Shown: positions 18,260-26,996 of the stretch, piece after piece
Position numbering within the stretch: position 1 is the stretch's first letter
Layout of the letters: every line of letters starts with the position of its first letter
Assembly: GCF_006517255.1 (NCBI RefSeq)
Contig: NZ_CP041185.1
Span: 930,001 to 994,000, forward strand
DNA: 64,000 nt
From: Janthinobacterium tructae
GTDB taxonomy: Bacteria; Pseudomonadota; Gammaproteobacteria; Burkholderiales; Burkholderiaceae_D
Reading direction: 5' to 3'
Made by a program: the position numbers and the translations under genes
Notes under the pieces: model-generated
The model's database searches: none
Seen by the model: only the letters and a program-made list of their open reading frames with translations
What the model was told of the DNA's origin: nothing

Positions 18260-19605
18260 AACATTTGTTTGGCGCCATGCTGCTGTTGCCGGCGCTGGCC
18301 CACGCCGAGATCGTGCAGCGCCAGGTGATCACGGCGATCCAGGCCGCGCCCGGCAGCGGCGATGTGCTGACGGTGGCCGACGACACGGGCTGCGGCGGCA
18401 GGCAGCTGCGCATGGATGCTGCATCGCTAGGATTGAGCGAGGAGCAGTATGGCGTCATGAAGGCCGAGCTGGCCAACATGATACGCGACAGGAACCCCTT
18501 GCTCGTGCGCCTGCGTGCCTGCCCGGCGCCAGACCGCGCTGGCGTCGATGCCATTCCCGTCATCCACATGTTGCGCGGCTGCGATGAGCACTGTGCCGAT
18601 GGCAAGGCCCGTCTTTACCTGAACCACAACCTGTCGCGCGGCGAGGTGATGGAAGAGGCGCGCTATGCGCTGCTCCTGCCGCTGCCGCCAGGCAAGATGC
18701 CGGGCACCTGGCAAGTCGAGATCTATCACGTGCGCGAAGGCGAACCGAAGCGGCTGATCGGCCAGGTCAACGCTCCCGATTACCTGCGCGGCAAGCTGGT
18801 GGGCAACTACAGCATGTATTACCCGCACGGACAGGTCGAGATGCAGGTGGCGCGCGATGGGCGCAGCGTGCAGGAGGGTGTGCAGACCCTGTATTACCCG
18901 GACGGCAAGGTTTCCATGCGCAACACGTGGCGCAATGGCGTGCAGGAGGGGGAGGAGCAGACTTATCACCAGAACGGCAAGCTGATCGAGTCGCGCACCT
19001 ACCGTAACGGCACCCGCGCCGATGGTCTGGTCGAAACGTTCAACCAGGACGGAAAGCTGCGCACGCGCATGACCCAGGTCAAGGACCAGACGGAGGGCGA
19101 ACTGCTGCTGTTCTATCCGGATGGCACCGTGGAAAGCCGCAGCCAGTATGTGAACGGCATCCAGACGGGACCGAGCATCGGCTATTTCCCGGATGGCAAG
19201 GTACAGCGCACCGCCACCTACGTTGACGGCAAGCCCGCTGGCGAGAGCGTCGAATATTATCCGGACGGCAAGGTCGCCAGCAAGCGCACGCACAGCGACC
19301 ATTATGTGTTGCGCAGCGAGCAGCGCTTCAGCCGGGCCGGCGTCTTGCTCGTGCACAAACTGTGGAACGCGGGCGGACGCGAGGAGGGCGCCTTGCGTTC
19401 GTGGTATGCCGATGGCAAGCCGAGGCAATTGATCGAATACGTCGATGGCGAGCGCCAGGGCTGGACGCGGCACTGGCGTGCAGATGGCGGCCTGGAGAGC
19501 GAATGCCGCTATGTCGCCGATGTGGCGCAGGGGGAGTGTAACGGGGCGTCTGCCAGGATGTCGTACACGGAGGATGGGATTGAGTTTGAGATGCCGAAGG
19601 CTTGA
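18244..19605 (+). CDS. Secreted MORN-repeat protein, copy 2
   Basis: 453 residues from ATG 18244, overlapping the end of copy 1 by 16 bases; AAGGAG lies just upstream. The layout is the same as copy 1: a signal peptide (MAGTLKHLFGAMLLLPALAH), a Cys-containing N-terminal domain (TGCGGRQLR, RACPAPD, RGCDEHCADG) and about ten MORN_2 repeats (YYPDGKVSM, FYPDGTVES, YFPDGKVQR, YYPDGKVAS). The two proteins are clearly tandem duplicates that have diverged. The last gene of the TerY operon; the next gene is more AT-rich and separated by 243 bases. Confidence 0.85.
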   Translation: MAGTLKHLFGAMLLLPALAHAEIVQRQVITAIQAAPGSGDVLTVADDTGCGGRQLRMDAASLGLSEEQYGVMKAELANMIRDRNPLLVRLRACPAPDRAGVDAIPVIHMLRGCDEHCADGKARLYLNHNLSRGEVMEEARYALLLPLPPGKMPGTWQVEIYHVREGEPKRLIGQVNAPDYLRGKLVGNYSMYYPHGQVEMQVARDGRSVQEGVQTLYYPDGKVSMRNTWRNGVQEGEEQTYHQNGKLIESRTYRNGTRADGLVETFNQDGKLRTRMTQVKDQTEGELLLFYPDGTVESRSQYVNGIQTGPSIGYFPDGKVQRTATYVDGKPAGESVEYYPDGKVASKRTHSDHYVLRSEQRFSRAGVLLVHKLWNAGGREEGALRSWYADGKPRQLIEYVDGERQGWTRHWRADGGLESECRYVADVAQGECNGASARMSYTEDGIEFEMPKA

Positions 19606-19848
19606 TACTTGACGTGTATTCCAACGGTGCTGCGGCAGTTTGATAAATACTGTAGTTTTCTGGATGGTTGCATATTTGCTACAGAAAGTCAGTCAATTGG
19701 CTCTATTAGTAGTGGAAAGATAGGCTTTATCTCTGGTCTACGGGAATTGGCCTATAGTCAGCATACCAAAAAATATAGCCTCAAGGAAACGGCAATCTTT
19801 TTTGCGGGCGCAACGACACGCCACGATGCCGGAACTTGAAAGAAGTAA
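19606..19848. other. AT-rich intergenic region after the MORN operon
   Basis: GC content falls sharply after the second MORN gene. A 76-codon open frame starting with TTG at 19609 crosses the gap, but it lacks a ribosome site and family resemblance, so I do not call it. No terminator hairpin with a T-tract was seen. GAAAGAAG just before 19849 could serve as ribosome site for the next gene. Confidence 0.4.
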
Positions 19849-20187
19849 ATGATTAAATACTTAGCGATATCAATGGTGTTCTTCACCAGCATTGCGAGTG
19901 CCCAAGTGCATGTAAATGGGTACACGAAAAAAGATGGAACTTATGTGGCACCTCATCATAGAACCGCACCTGACAGCACCATTTCGAATAATTACAGCAC
20001 TCAAGGCAATGTCAATCCCTACACCGGTAAGGCTGGAACTGTTCCCAATCAAGCAGATAGCTCTTACGGATATCAGCCTCAGGCAAAGCCAGCACCACGC
20101 CAAGAGATTCAACCACTGCAACCGCTACCATCGTTTCAACCAACGCAGCCGCTGCCACAGCCGTCTGTATGGGGAACGCAAAAATAA
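19849..20187 (+). CDS. Small secreted protein of the 'NGYTKKDGTYVAPH' type
   Basis: 112 residues with a short signal peptide (MIKYLAISMVFFTSIASAQ). The mature protein begins VHVNGYTKKDGTYVAPHHRT, then NNYSTQGNVNPYTGKAG, and ends in a proline/glutamine-rich tail. This N-terminal motif is familiar from many small hypothetical exported proteins of Proteobacteria; no function is known to me. Base composition is more AT-rich than in its neighbours, and the gene stands alone, which may indicate transfer. Confidence 0.75.
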   Translation: MIKYLAISMVFFTSIASAQVHVNGYTKKDGTYVAPHHRTAPDSTISNNYSTQGNVNPYTGKAGTVPNQADSSYGYQPQAKPAPRQEIQPLQPLPSFQPTQPLPQPSVWGTQK

Positions 20188-20216
20188 ACGAGAAGCGTGG
20201 TCTGACGAGCCGCCAG

Positions 20217-20240
20217 GGAGTATGCCAGTGAGGCATCTCC
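20217..20240. terminator. Possible hairpin between the small secreted protein and nadB
   Basis: GGAGTATGCC and GGCATCTCC can pair with one bulged T around an AGTGA loop, in the 69-base gap between convergent genes. There is no T-tract, so it is only a weak terminator candidate. Confidence 0.25.
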
Positions 20241-20256
20241 CCGATCACGAATAAGT

Positions 20257-21870
20257 TTACCGGTGCGGCGGCGTCAGCACGCTAGCTATCGCCTTCGGCA
20301 AGGTTTCCGGATAATCGCGGCTGAAGTGCAGGCCGCGGCTTTCGCGGCGGGACAGGGCGCTGTTGACGATCATCGAGGCCACGTCGACCAGGTTGCGCAG
20401 TTCCAGCAAATCGTGCGTGATGCGGAAGTTGCGGTAGTACTCGTCGATTTCTTCCTTCAGCAGGGCGATACGGTGCTGGGCCCGTTCCAGGCGCTTGGTG
20501 GTGCGCACGATACCCACGTAATTCCACATGAAGCGGCGCAGCTCGTCCCAGTTGTGGGAAATCACCACTTCCTCGTCCGCATCGGTGACGCGGCTTTCAT
20601 CCCAGTCGGGCAGGTACGGCGTGCCCAGCTTTTCCTTGCTTTCGATATCCTGCGCGCAGGCGCGGCCGATGACGATGCATTCCAGCAAGGAATTGCTCGC
20701 CAGGCGGTTCGCGCCATGCAGACCCGTGCAGGCCGTCTCGCCGACGGCATACAGGCCCGGCAAGTCGGCGCGGCCCGCCAAGTCTGTTACCACGCCGCCG
20801 CACGTGTAGTGGGCGGCCGGCACGATGGGGATAGGCTGCTTGGTGATGTCGATGCCCAGTTCCAGACAGCGCGCGTAAATGGTGGGGAAGTGCTCGATGA
20901 GAAATGCGGCCGGCTTGTGGCTGATGTCCAGGTGCACGTAGTCGAGGCCGCGCTTCTTGATTTCGAAGTCGATGGCGCGCGCCACCACGTCGCGCGGCGC
21001 CAGTTCGGCCCGCTCATCGTGGGCCAGCATGAAGCGCGTGCCGGCTGCCGCGCCCGCTTCGGGCGGCAGTTTCAGCAATCCTCCTTCGCCACGGATGGCT
21101 TCGGTGATCAGGAAAGACTTGGCATACGGGTGGTACAGGCAAGTCGGGTGGAACTGGATGAATTCCATGTTCGACACGCGGCAGCCCGCGCGCCAGGCCA
21201 TGGCGATGCCGTCGCCGCTGGCCGTGTCCGGGTTGGTGGTATATAAATACACCTTGCCGGCGCCGCCCGTGGCCAGCACGGTGTGTTCGGCGGCGAAGGT
21301 GTGCACCTTGCCCGTTTGCTCATCCTGCACGTACAGGCCGTGGCAATGCGGTTGCGCATTACGCTGGGTGGGCTTCATGCCCAGCTTGTCGGAGGTGATC
21401 AGGTCGATGGCGCAATGGTGTTCGAACAGGCTGATGTTCGGGTGGGCGCGCACCTTTTCTTCCAGGGTCACCTGCACGGCGTGCCCGGTGGCATCGGCCG
21501 CGTGGATGATGCGGCGCTGGCTGTGTCCGCCTTCGCGGGTCAAATGAAAACCCAGCTCGGCCGAGGCATCGCGCGTAAATGGCACGCCTTGCTCGATCAG
21601 CCATTCGATCGCTTCGCGGCCGTGCTCGACGATGTAGCGCGTGGCGCTTTCGTCGCACAGGCCGCCGCCGGCGATCAGGGTGTCTTCGATGTGCTGCTGG
21701 TGGCTGTCGCCCGAGTCCAGCACGGCCGCGATCCCGCCCTGCGCCCAGTTGCTGGCGCCATCGAGCAGCGCGCGTTTGGAAATGATCGCGACAGTGCGCG
21801 TTTCAGCTAAATGCAGTGCAACCGATAAACCCGCCAGGCCACTGCCGACAATCGCTACATCAAATTTCAT
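20257..21870 (-). CDS. nadB: L-aspartate oxidase
   Basis: 537 residues, normal for NadB. It oxidises L-aspartate to iminoaspartate, the first step of de novo NAD synthesis, in the cytoplasm with FAD. The N-terminus has the dinucleotide-binding glycine motif ([20 protein letters not shown]). The substrate/FAD region includes [14 protein letters not shown] and the mid-protein HPTCLYHP and [10 protein letters not shown] motifs of the succinate dehydrogenase/fumarate reductase flavoprotein superfamily. A helical C-terminal domain follows. The start at 21870 is preferred because AAAGAG lies 9 bases upstream; ATG 21879 has it immediately adjacent. nadA and nadC are not in the window. Confidence 0.97.
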   Translation of the reverse strand: MKFDVAIVGSGLAGLSVALHLAETRTVAIISKRALLDGASNWAQGGIAAVLDSGDSHQQHIEDTLIAGGGLCDESATRYIVEHGREAIEWLIEQGVPFTRDASAELGFHLTREGGHSQRRIIHAADATGHAVQVTLEEKVRAHPNISLFEHHCAIDLITSDKLGMKPTQRNAQPHCHGLYVQDEQTGKVHTFAAEHTVLATGGAGKVYLYTTNPDTASGDGIAMAWRAGCRVSNMEFIQFHPTCLYHPYAKSFLITEAIRGEGGLLKLPPEAGAAAGTRFMLAHDERAELAPRDVVARAIDFEIKKRGLDYVHLDISHKPAAFLIEHFPTIYARCLELGIDITKQPIPIVPAAHYTCGGVVTDLAGRADLPGLYAVGETACTGLHGANRLASNSLLECIVIGRACAQDIESKEKLGTPYLPDWDESRVTDADEEVVISHNWDELRRFMWNYVGIVRTTKRLERAQHRIALLKEEIDEYYRNFRITHDLLELRNLVDVASMIVNSALSRRESRGLHFSRDYPETLPKAIASVLTPPHR

Positions 21871-21897
21871 GACATTCATCTCTTTTAGGGGAAGCAT

Positions 21898-21926
21898 ACT
21901 ATATGCCATTTCCCCTCATTCGGTAA
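21898..21926 (-). promoter_or_regulatory. Possible nadB promoter
   Basis: On the minus strand TATAGT (21903-21898) lies 17 bases after TTACCG (21926-21921). The -10 matches 5 of 6 consensus bases and the -35 about 3 of 6. Transcription would start about 20 bases before the nadB ATG. Confidence 0.3.
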
Positions 21927-22012
21927 TGTGTTGAGATAAATTATGCAAGCGAAAGATAGCTGGGGCCGTAGCTTGTGACGCATCAATGTCTTCTTGGAAC
22001 AGTTCGCCATCA

Positions 22013-22028
22013 TGGCAAGACAGCAGCA
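22013..22028 (+). promoter_or_regulatory. Candidate sigma-54 promoter upstream of the sugar transferase/prsK/prsR unit
   Basis: TGGCAAGACAGCAGCA has GG (22014-22015) and GC (22026-22027) separated by 10 bases, the invariant -24/-12 spacing, and agrees at most other positions with TGGCACG-N4-TTGCW. The downstream operon encodes PrsR, which has the GAFTGA motif that contacts sigma-54, so autoregulation is possible. The match is imperfect and short motifs recur by chance. Confidence 0.35.
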
Positions 22029-22073
22029 AGCCGCCCTGTGCGCGGCGTGATGTTTTTTGCCGCAGGAGGAACC

Positions 22074-23462
22074 ATGATCCGCATCTTCAGCCATTATGTC
22101 TCGAAAACAGCGTTTATCTTGCTGTTGCTGGAAATCCTGATCCTGCTGCTGTCGGCCACCCTTACATCGATGCTGTGGCTGGCGGACGGTAGCCGCGTGC
22201 TGCGCGTGGGCGAGATTTACCTGTCGTCGACGATCTTTGCGCTGGTCATCGTGCTGAGCATGAGCGCGCTGGGCATGTACCAGCACCGCTCGCGCGAAGA
22301 TATCCGCAACACGCTATTGCGCATCCTGCCATCGTTCGCGCTGGGCTTTGCCCTGCTCAGCGTCTTGATCCGCTTCGTCCCGTCCCTGCATTTCGGGCGC
22401 GGCAGCGTGCTGATCTTCGGCCTGGGCGCCATCGGCGTGCTGCTGGCGCGCCTGGTGGTGTTCAAATCTTCGCAATCGGCGCTGATGGAAGGCAGGCTGA
22501 TCCTGGTGGGCGGCGGGGCGCTGGCGCGCGAGTGCATGGACTTGGCGGCCAGCAAGATCGGTTTCCACCAGTTTACGGTGGTCGGCTGCATCGATGTGGC
22601 AGGAGAGCAATGCTGCGTGCCTGCCTCGGCCTTGCTGCCGGCCGAACCGTCGCTGCTGGCCATGGCCCAGCGCCATGCGGCGCATGAGATCGTCGTGTCC
22701 GTCAGCGACCGGCGCAATGGCGCGTTTCCTGCCAAGCAACTATTGGAATGTGCGCTGGGCGGCGTCAAGGTGATCGACGCGGCCACGTTTTTCGAGCGTG
22801 AAGCGTGCCAGATCCGCATCGATTCCTTGCAACCGAGTTATCTGATCTACGGCGGTGGCTTCGACCAGAGTTTTTTCCGCGCAGCCTCGAAGCGGCTGTT
22901 CGACCTGGCGGCCAGCGGCGTCATCTGCCTGGCCGCGCTGCCCGTGATGCTGGTGACGGCCCTGTGCATCCGCCTGGAAGACGGCGGCCCCGTGTTTTAC
23001 CAGCAAGAACGGGTGGGACGCGACGGCTTGCCCTTCAATGTGCTGAAATTTCGCAGCATGCGCTGCGATGCGGAGCGCGACGGCAAACCCATCTGGGCGC
23101 TGGCCAACGATGCCCGCATCACGCGCGTGGGTAATGTCATTCGCAAGCTGCGCATCGACGAGTTGCCGCAGATGCTCAATGTGTTTCGCGGCGAAATGAG
23201 TTTTGTCGGGCCACGCCCCGAGCGCGCCTATTTTGTCGAGCAACTAAAGCAGCAGGTGCCGTACTACAACATCCGTCACAGCATCAAGCCGGGCATCACG
23301 GGCCTGGCGCAGGTGCGCTACCAGTATGGCGCCTCCGTCGACGATGCCGTCAAGAAGCTGCAATACGATTTGTATTATGTGAAAAATAACAGCCTGTTCC
23401 TCGACTTGCTGATCTTGCTCGACACGGTGCAGGTGGTGCTGTTTGGCAAGGGCAGCCGATGA
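22074..23462 (+). CDS. XrtA/PEP-CTERM-system initiating glycosyltransferase (TIGR03013-type sugar transferase)
   Basis: 462 residues from ATG 22074, preceded by the strong ribosome site AGGAGGA. The N-terminal half has four or five transmembrane helices and a nucleotide-binding-like domain. After a further helix near residue 285, the C-terminal half is a bacterial sugar transferase domain (KRLFDLAASGVICLAALP, VFYQQERVGRDGLPF, FRSMRCDAERDG, RIDELPQMLNVFRGEMSFVG). It should transfer a sugar phosphate from a UDP-sugar to undecaprenyl phosphate at the inner membrane, the first step of exopolysaccharide synthesis. Length and order match the form coupled to prsK and prsR. It overlaps prsK by 4 bases. 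Confidence 0.92.
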   Translation: MIRIFSHYVSKTAFILLLLEILILLLSATLTSMLWLADGSRVLRVGEIYLSSTIFALVIVLSMSALGMYQHRSREDIRNTLLRILPSFALGFALLSVLIRFVPSLHFGRGSVLIFGLGAIGVLLARLVVFKSSQSALMEGRLILVGGGALARECMDLAASKIGFHQFTVVGCIDVAGEQCCVPASALLPAEPSLLAMAQRHAAHEIVVSVSDRRNGAFPAKQLLECALGGVKVIDAATFFEREACQIRIDSLQPSYLIYGGGFDQSFFRAASKRLFDLAASGVICLAALPVMLVTALCIRLEDGGPVFYQQERVGRDGLPFNVLKFRSMRCDAERDGKPIWALANDARITRVGNVIRKLRIDELPQMLNVFRGEMSFVGPRPERAYFVEQLKQQVPYYNIRHSIKPGITGLAQVRYQYGASVDDAVKKLQYDLYYVKNNSLFLDLLILLDTVQVVLFGKGSR

Positions 23463-25510
23463 TGCGGTCGCAGTCAGACTGGCTGGCGGCGGCCGACGCG
23501 GCGGCCCTCAGCCATGGCCTGGCGTCGCTGGCCTTCTTTGTGCTGGCGCTGCTGCTCATCAGCAACTGGCGCGCGCGGCAAAATGTGCGCGCCTTGCTGG
23601 TCGCTTGCCTGGCGACGGGCGGCTGGGCCACGGGCACGGTGGTGCTGGTGCTGCTGGGGCAGCGCATCGCGCTGGCCGGCGATGCGCTGGAACTGCTGCG
23701 CACCCTGGCCTGGCTGGTGTTCTTGCTGTTGCTGCTCGAACCGTCGCGGCCCCGCTTGCGCCTGGTGCTGGTGGGCATCGTCCTCACGGCGCTGGCGCCA
23801 GCGTTGTCTGCGCTGGCCTCGTCGTGGCTGGCGTTGCCTTTGCCGGCGCGCATCATCGCCAGCGTCAGCCGTTTGCTGCTGGCCGTGCTGGGCATGCTGC
23901 TGGTGGAACAGTGGTACCGCAACACGCCGCCCCTGAAACGCTGGGGCATCAAGTTCGCCTGCCTGGGCGTGGGCGGCCTGTTCGCCTACGATTTTTATCT
24001 GTACAGCGACGCCTTGCTGTTTCGCGCGATCAACGATGACATCTGGGCCGCGCGCGGCATCGTCGACGCCCTGTGCGCGCCGCTGCTGGCCGTCTCGGCC
24101 GCGCGCAATCCCGGCTGGGCGCTGGGCTTGTCCGTCTCGCGCCAGATGCTGTACCGCTCGGCCGCCTTGCTCGGTTCGGCAATCTATCTGCTGGCCATGG
24201 CGGCCAGCGCCTATTATTTGCGCTATTTCGGCGGTACCTGGGGCTCCTTGATGCAAATGGCTTACCTGGGCGGCGCGGCCCTGTTGCTGGCGGGCGTGCT
24301 GTTTTCCGGCAGCTTGCGCGCCAAGCTCAAGGTCAGCATTAATAAACATTTTTATAATGCCATCTTCGATTACCGCGAAGAATGGTTGCGTTTTACCCGC
24401 GCCTTGTCCGAAGATGGCCCGGCCTTGGGCGAACGCACGATACAAGCGATGGCGCAGTTGGTGGAAAGCCGCGCCGGCGCGTTGTGGATCTTGCGCGAGC
24501 AGGGGCAGTTTACCCCGGCCGCCAGCTGGAACTGGCCACCGAGTACATGGAGCGAGCCGGCGTCCGGCCCCCTGTGCCAGTTCCTGGAGGCAAGACTATG
24601 GGTGATCGATGTGCCCGACTGCCAGCACAACCCGCTCCAGTACGGCGGCTTGCAGTTACCGCCGGCACTGCTGGCGCTGCCCGACGTATGGCTGCTGGTG
24701 CCCTTGATGCTGCATGGCCAGCTGTTCGCCTTTGTCGCGCTGGCGCGGCCCCGCACGCGTATCGGCCTGAACTGGGAAATCCGCGACGTGCTGAAAATAG
24801 CCGGCAGCCAGGCCGCCAGCTACCTGGCGCACCGCGAATCGCTCGATACCCTGACGGTGGCGCGCCAGTTCGACTCGTTCAACCGCATGTCCACCTTCAT
24901 CGTGCACGACTTGAAAAACCTGGTGTTTCAATTGTCGCTGCTACTGAGCAATGCGGAAAAGCACCGCGCCAATCCCGCCTTCCAGGAAGACATGCTGGGC
25001 ACGCTCGACCATTCCGTGCAGAAAATGAAGACCTTGCTGCAAAAACTGGCGCGTGGCGAGGCGCCGGAAGCACCGGCACCGCTGCTGCTCGATGGCTTGC
25101 TGCGCCAGGCCGTGGCCGCCAAGGCCAGCCTGGCGCCGGCGCCCCGGCTGGAAATCGTCGATGGCGAGCTGACGGTACTGGCCAACCGCGCGCGCCTGGA
25201 GCGCGTGCTCGGTCATTTGATCCAGAACGCCATCGAGGCGACGGCCAGCGATGGCACGGTGGACGTGCGGCTGCGGCGCGTACAGCATACGGCCGTGGTT
25301 GAACTCGACGATACGGGGCAGGGCATGAGCGAGCAATTCATCCGCGAACGCCTGTTCAAACCGTTCGACACGACGAAGACGGCGGGCATGGGCATCGGCG
25401 TGTTCGAAAGCCGCGAATACCTGCGCGAAGTGGGCGGCAGCCTGGAAGTGCGCAGCGAGCCGCAAGTGGGCACGACGTTTCGCGTGATCCTGCCGCTGCA
25501 TGCGGCATAG
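23459..25510 (+). CDS. prsK: XrtA/PEP-CTERM-system histidine kinase
   Basis: 683 residues. The N-terminal 290 residues are mostly transmembrane (about nine hydrophobic segments). A GAF-like domain follows (about 315-460, with SRAGALWIL and WLLVPLMLHGQLFAFVALA), then a histidine-kinase core. The phospho-accepting His is probably H483 in FIVHDLKN. The ATP-binding part shows NAIEATASDGTVDV, DDTGQGMS and GMGIGVFESREYL. In known systems PrsK controls exopolysaccharide and PEP-CTERM protein genes together with PrsR. The gene overlaps the sugar transferase by 4 bases and prsR follows after 12. Confidence 0.92.
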   Translation: MMRSQSDWLAAADAAALSHGLASLAFFVLALLLISNWRARQNVRALLVACLATGGWATGTVVLVLLGQRIALAGDALELLRTLAWLVFLLLLLEPSRPRLRLVLVGIVLTALAPALSALASSWLALPLPARIIASVSRLLLAVLGMLLVEQWYRNTPPLKRWGIKFACLGVGGLFAYDFYLYSDALLFRAINDDIWAARGIVDALCAPLLAVSAARNPGWALGLSVSRQMLYRSAALLGSAIYLLAMAASAYYLRYFGGTWGSLMQMAYLGGAALLLAGVLFSGSLRAKLKVSINKHFYNAIFDYREEWLRFTRALSEDGPALGERTIQAMAQLVESRAGALWILREQGQFTPAASWNWPPSTWSEPASGPLCQFLEARLWVIDVPDCQHNPLQYGGLQLPPALLALPDVWLLVPLMLHGQLFAFVALARPRTRIGLNWEIRDVLKIAGSQAASYLAHRESLDTLTVARQFDSFNRMSTFIVHDLKNLVFQLSLLLSNAEKHRANPAFQEDMLGTLDHSVQKMKTLLQKLARGEAPEAPAPLLLDGLLRQAVAAKASLAPAPRLEIVDGELTVLANRARLERVLGHLIQNAIEATASDGTVDVRLRRVQHTAVVELDDTGQGMSEQFIRERLFKPFDTTKTAGMGIGVFESREYLREVGGSLEVRSEPQVGTTFRVILPLHAA

Positions 25511-25522
25511 CAAAGGAGTGCC

Positions 25523-26878
25523 ATGGGCAAACAAAAACTGCTGGTCATCGAAGACGATCCCGGCCTGCAAAAGCAGCTGCACTGGAGTTTTGACGGCTAT
25601 GACGTCTTGCTGGCGGGCGAGCGCGAAACGGCGCTGGCGCTGGTGCGGCGCCACCAGCCGGCCGTGGTGACGATGGACCTGGGCTTGCCGCCCGACCCGG
25701 ACGGCGCCACGGAAGGCCTGGCCACCCTGCAGCAAATCCTTGCGCTGGCGCCGGACACGAAAGTCATCATCCTCTCGGGCAACCAGGAACGCGCGCATGC
25801 GTTGAAAGCGATTGCCCTGGGCGCCTATGATTTTCACCAGAAACCGTTTGACGCCGACATGCTGGGCCTGGTGATCGCCCGCGCGTTCTACTTGCACGCG
25901 ATGCAGCAGGAAAACCGGCGCATGCTGCAGACGCAGGCGGACTCGCCGCTGGCGGGCATCGTCAGCCGCGACCCCGGCATGCTGAAACTGTGTCGCAGCG
26001 TGGAAAAAGTGGCGCCCTCGTCGGCAAGCGTGATGCTGCTGGGCGACTCGGGCAGCGGCAAGGAGCTGATTGCGCGGGGCTTGCATGCGCTGTCGAGCCG
26101 TCATACACAGCGCTTCGTCGCCATCAATTGCGCGGCGATTCCCGAAAACCTGCTGGAAAGCGAGCTCTTCGGCTATGAACGGGGGGCATTTACGGGCGCG
26201 GCGCGACAAACCCTGGGCAAAATCGAGCTGGCCCACGGCGGCACCTTCTTTCTCGACGAGGTCGGCGACATGCCGATGGCGCTGCAGGCGAAACTGCTGC
26301 GCTTCTTGCAGGAACGGGTCATCGAAAGGGTGGGCGGGCGCGCCGAGATCGCCGTCGATGTGCGCATCGTCTGCGCCACGCACCAGGACCTGAAAGTGCT
26401 GGCGGAACAGGGACGTTTCCGCGAAGACCTGTTTTACCGGCTCAGCGAAATCGTCTTGCGCATTCCTCCGCTGCGCGAGCGGGCCGGGGATGCGGCCTTG
26501 CTGGCTCACCACTTCAAGAACAAGTTCTGCGCCAGCGAAGGACGCAGCAACCTGCATTTCAGCGCCGGTGCGCTGCAGCTGATCGAAAGCTATGGCTGGC
26601 CCGGCAATGTGCGCGAGGTGGAAAACTGCATCAGGCGCGCCGTCATCATGAGCGACGGGCCGCAGATCGCCGCTGACGACCTGGGTTTGCCCGCCAGCGC
26701 CCAGGCGGCACCCGTGGACGAGGCCATCAACCTGCGCCAGGCCCGCGAAGCGGCCGAATACAAGGTGATGGTGCGCGCGCTGGCGCGGGCCGACGGCAAT
26801 ATCGCCCGCGCGGCCGAACTGCTGGGCGTGAGCCGGCCCACCCTGTACGACCTGATGGGGCATCACGGCATCAAGTAG
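25523..26878 (+). CDS. prsR: XrtA/PEP-CTERM-system sigma-54-dependent response regulator
   Basis: 451 residues in three domains. The receiver (1-125) has a phospho-acceptor Asp near residue 52 (MDLGLPP). The AAA+ domain (about 145-380) has Walker A GDSGSGKE, the sigma-54-contacting GAFTGA at about 221-226, Walker B GGTFFLDEV and GWPGNVREVEN. The C-terminal Fis-type helix-turn-helix reads NIARAAELLGVSRPTLYDLM. It should activate sigma-54 promoters of exopolysaccharide and PEP-CTERM genes upon phosphorylation by PrsK. AAAGGAG precedes the start. Confidence 0.94.
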   Translation: MGKQKLLVIEDDPGLQKQLHWSFDGYDVLLAGERETALALVRRHQPAVVTMDLGLPPDPDGATEGLATLQQILALAPDTKVIILSGNQERAHALKAIALGAYDFHQKPFDADMLGLVIARAFYLHAMQQENRRMLQTQADSPLAGIVSRDPGMLKLCRSVEKVAPSSASVMLLGDSGSGKELIARGLHALSSRHTQRFVAINCAAIPENLLESELFGYERGAFTGAARQTLGKIELAHGGTFFLDEVGDMPMALQAKLLRFLQERVIERVGGRAEIAVDVRIVCATHQDLKVLAEQGRFREDLFYRLSEIVLRIPPLRERAGDAALLAHHFKNKFCASEGRSNLHFSAGALQLIESYGWPGNVREVENCIRRAVIMSDGPQIAADDLGLPASAQAAPVDEAINLRQAREAAEYKVMVRALARADGNIARAAELLGVSRPTLYDLMGHHGIK

Positions 26879-26996
26879 GCAGCTAAATAAGTAAATGTAT
26901 TAAAAATCAATATTGTGTATGGCGTCGCACATACGTGGCGGCGCCGGCGCGGCATGCTTCCCCCAGCAACTTAATCAAGTCAACAGGGAGAATTCC

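Noticed and set aside
19609..19839. 76-codon open frame after the MORN operon
   Set aside because: TTG start, no ribosome site, no family resemblance, AT-rich gap.
24941..26866. 641-residue minus-strand frame opposite prsK/prsR
   Set aside because: It spans two real genes on the other strand and has no motif.
26930..26960. GG-N10-GC pattern upstream of the membrane protein gene as a sigma-54 promoter
   Set aside because: Only the dinucleotide spacing fits in a GC-rich repeat (GGCGGCGCCGGCGC); the other consensus positions fail.
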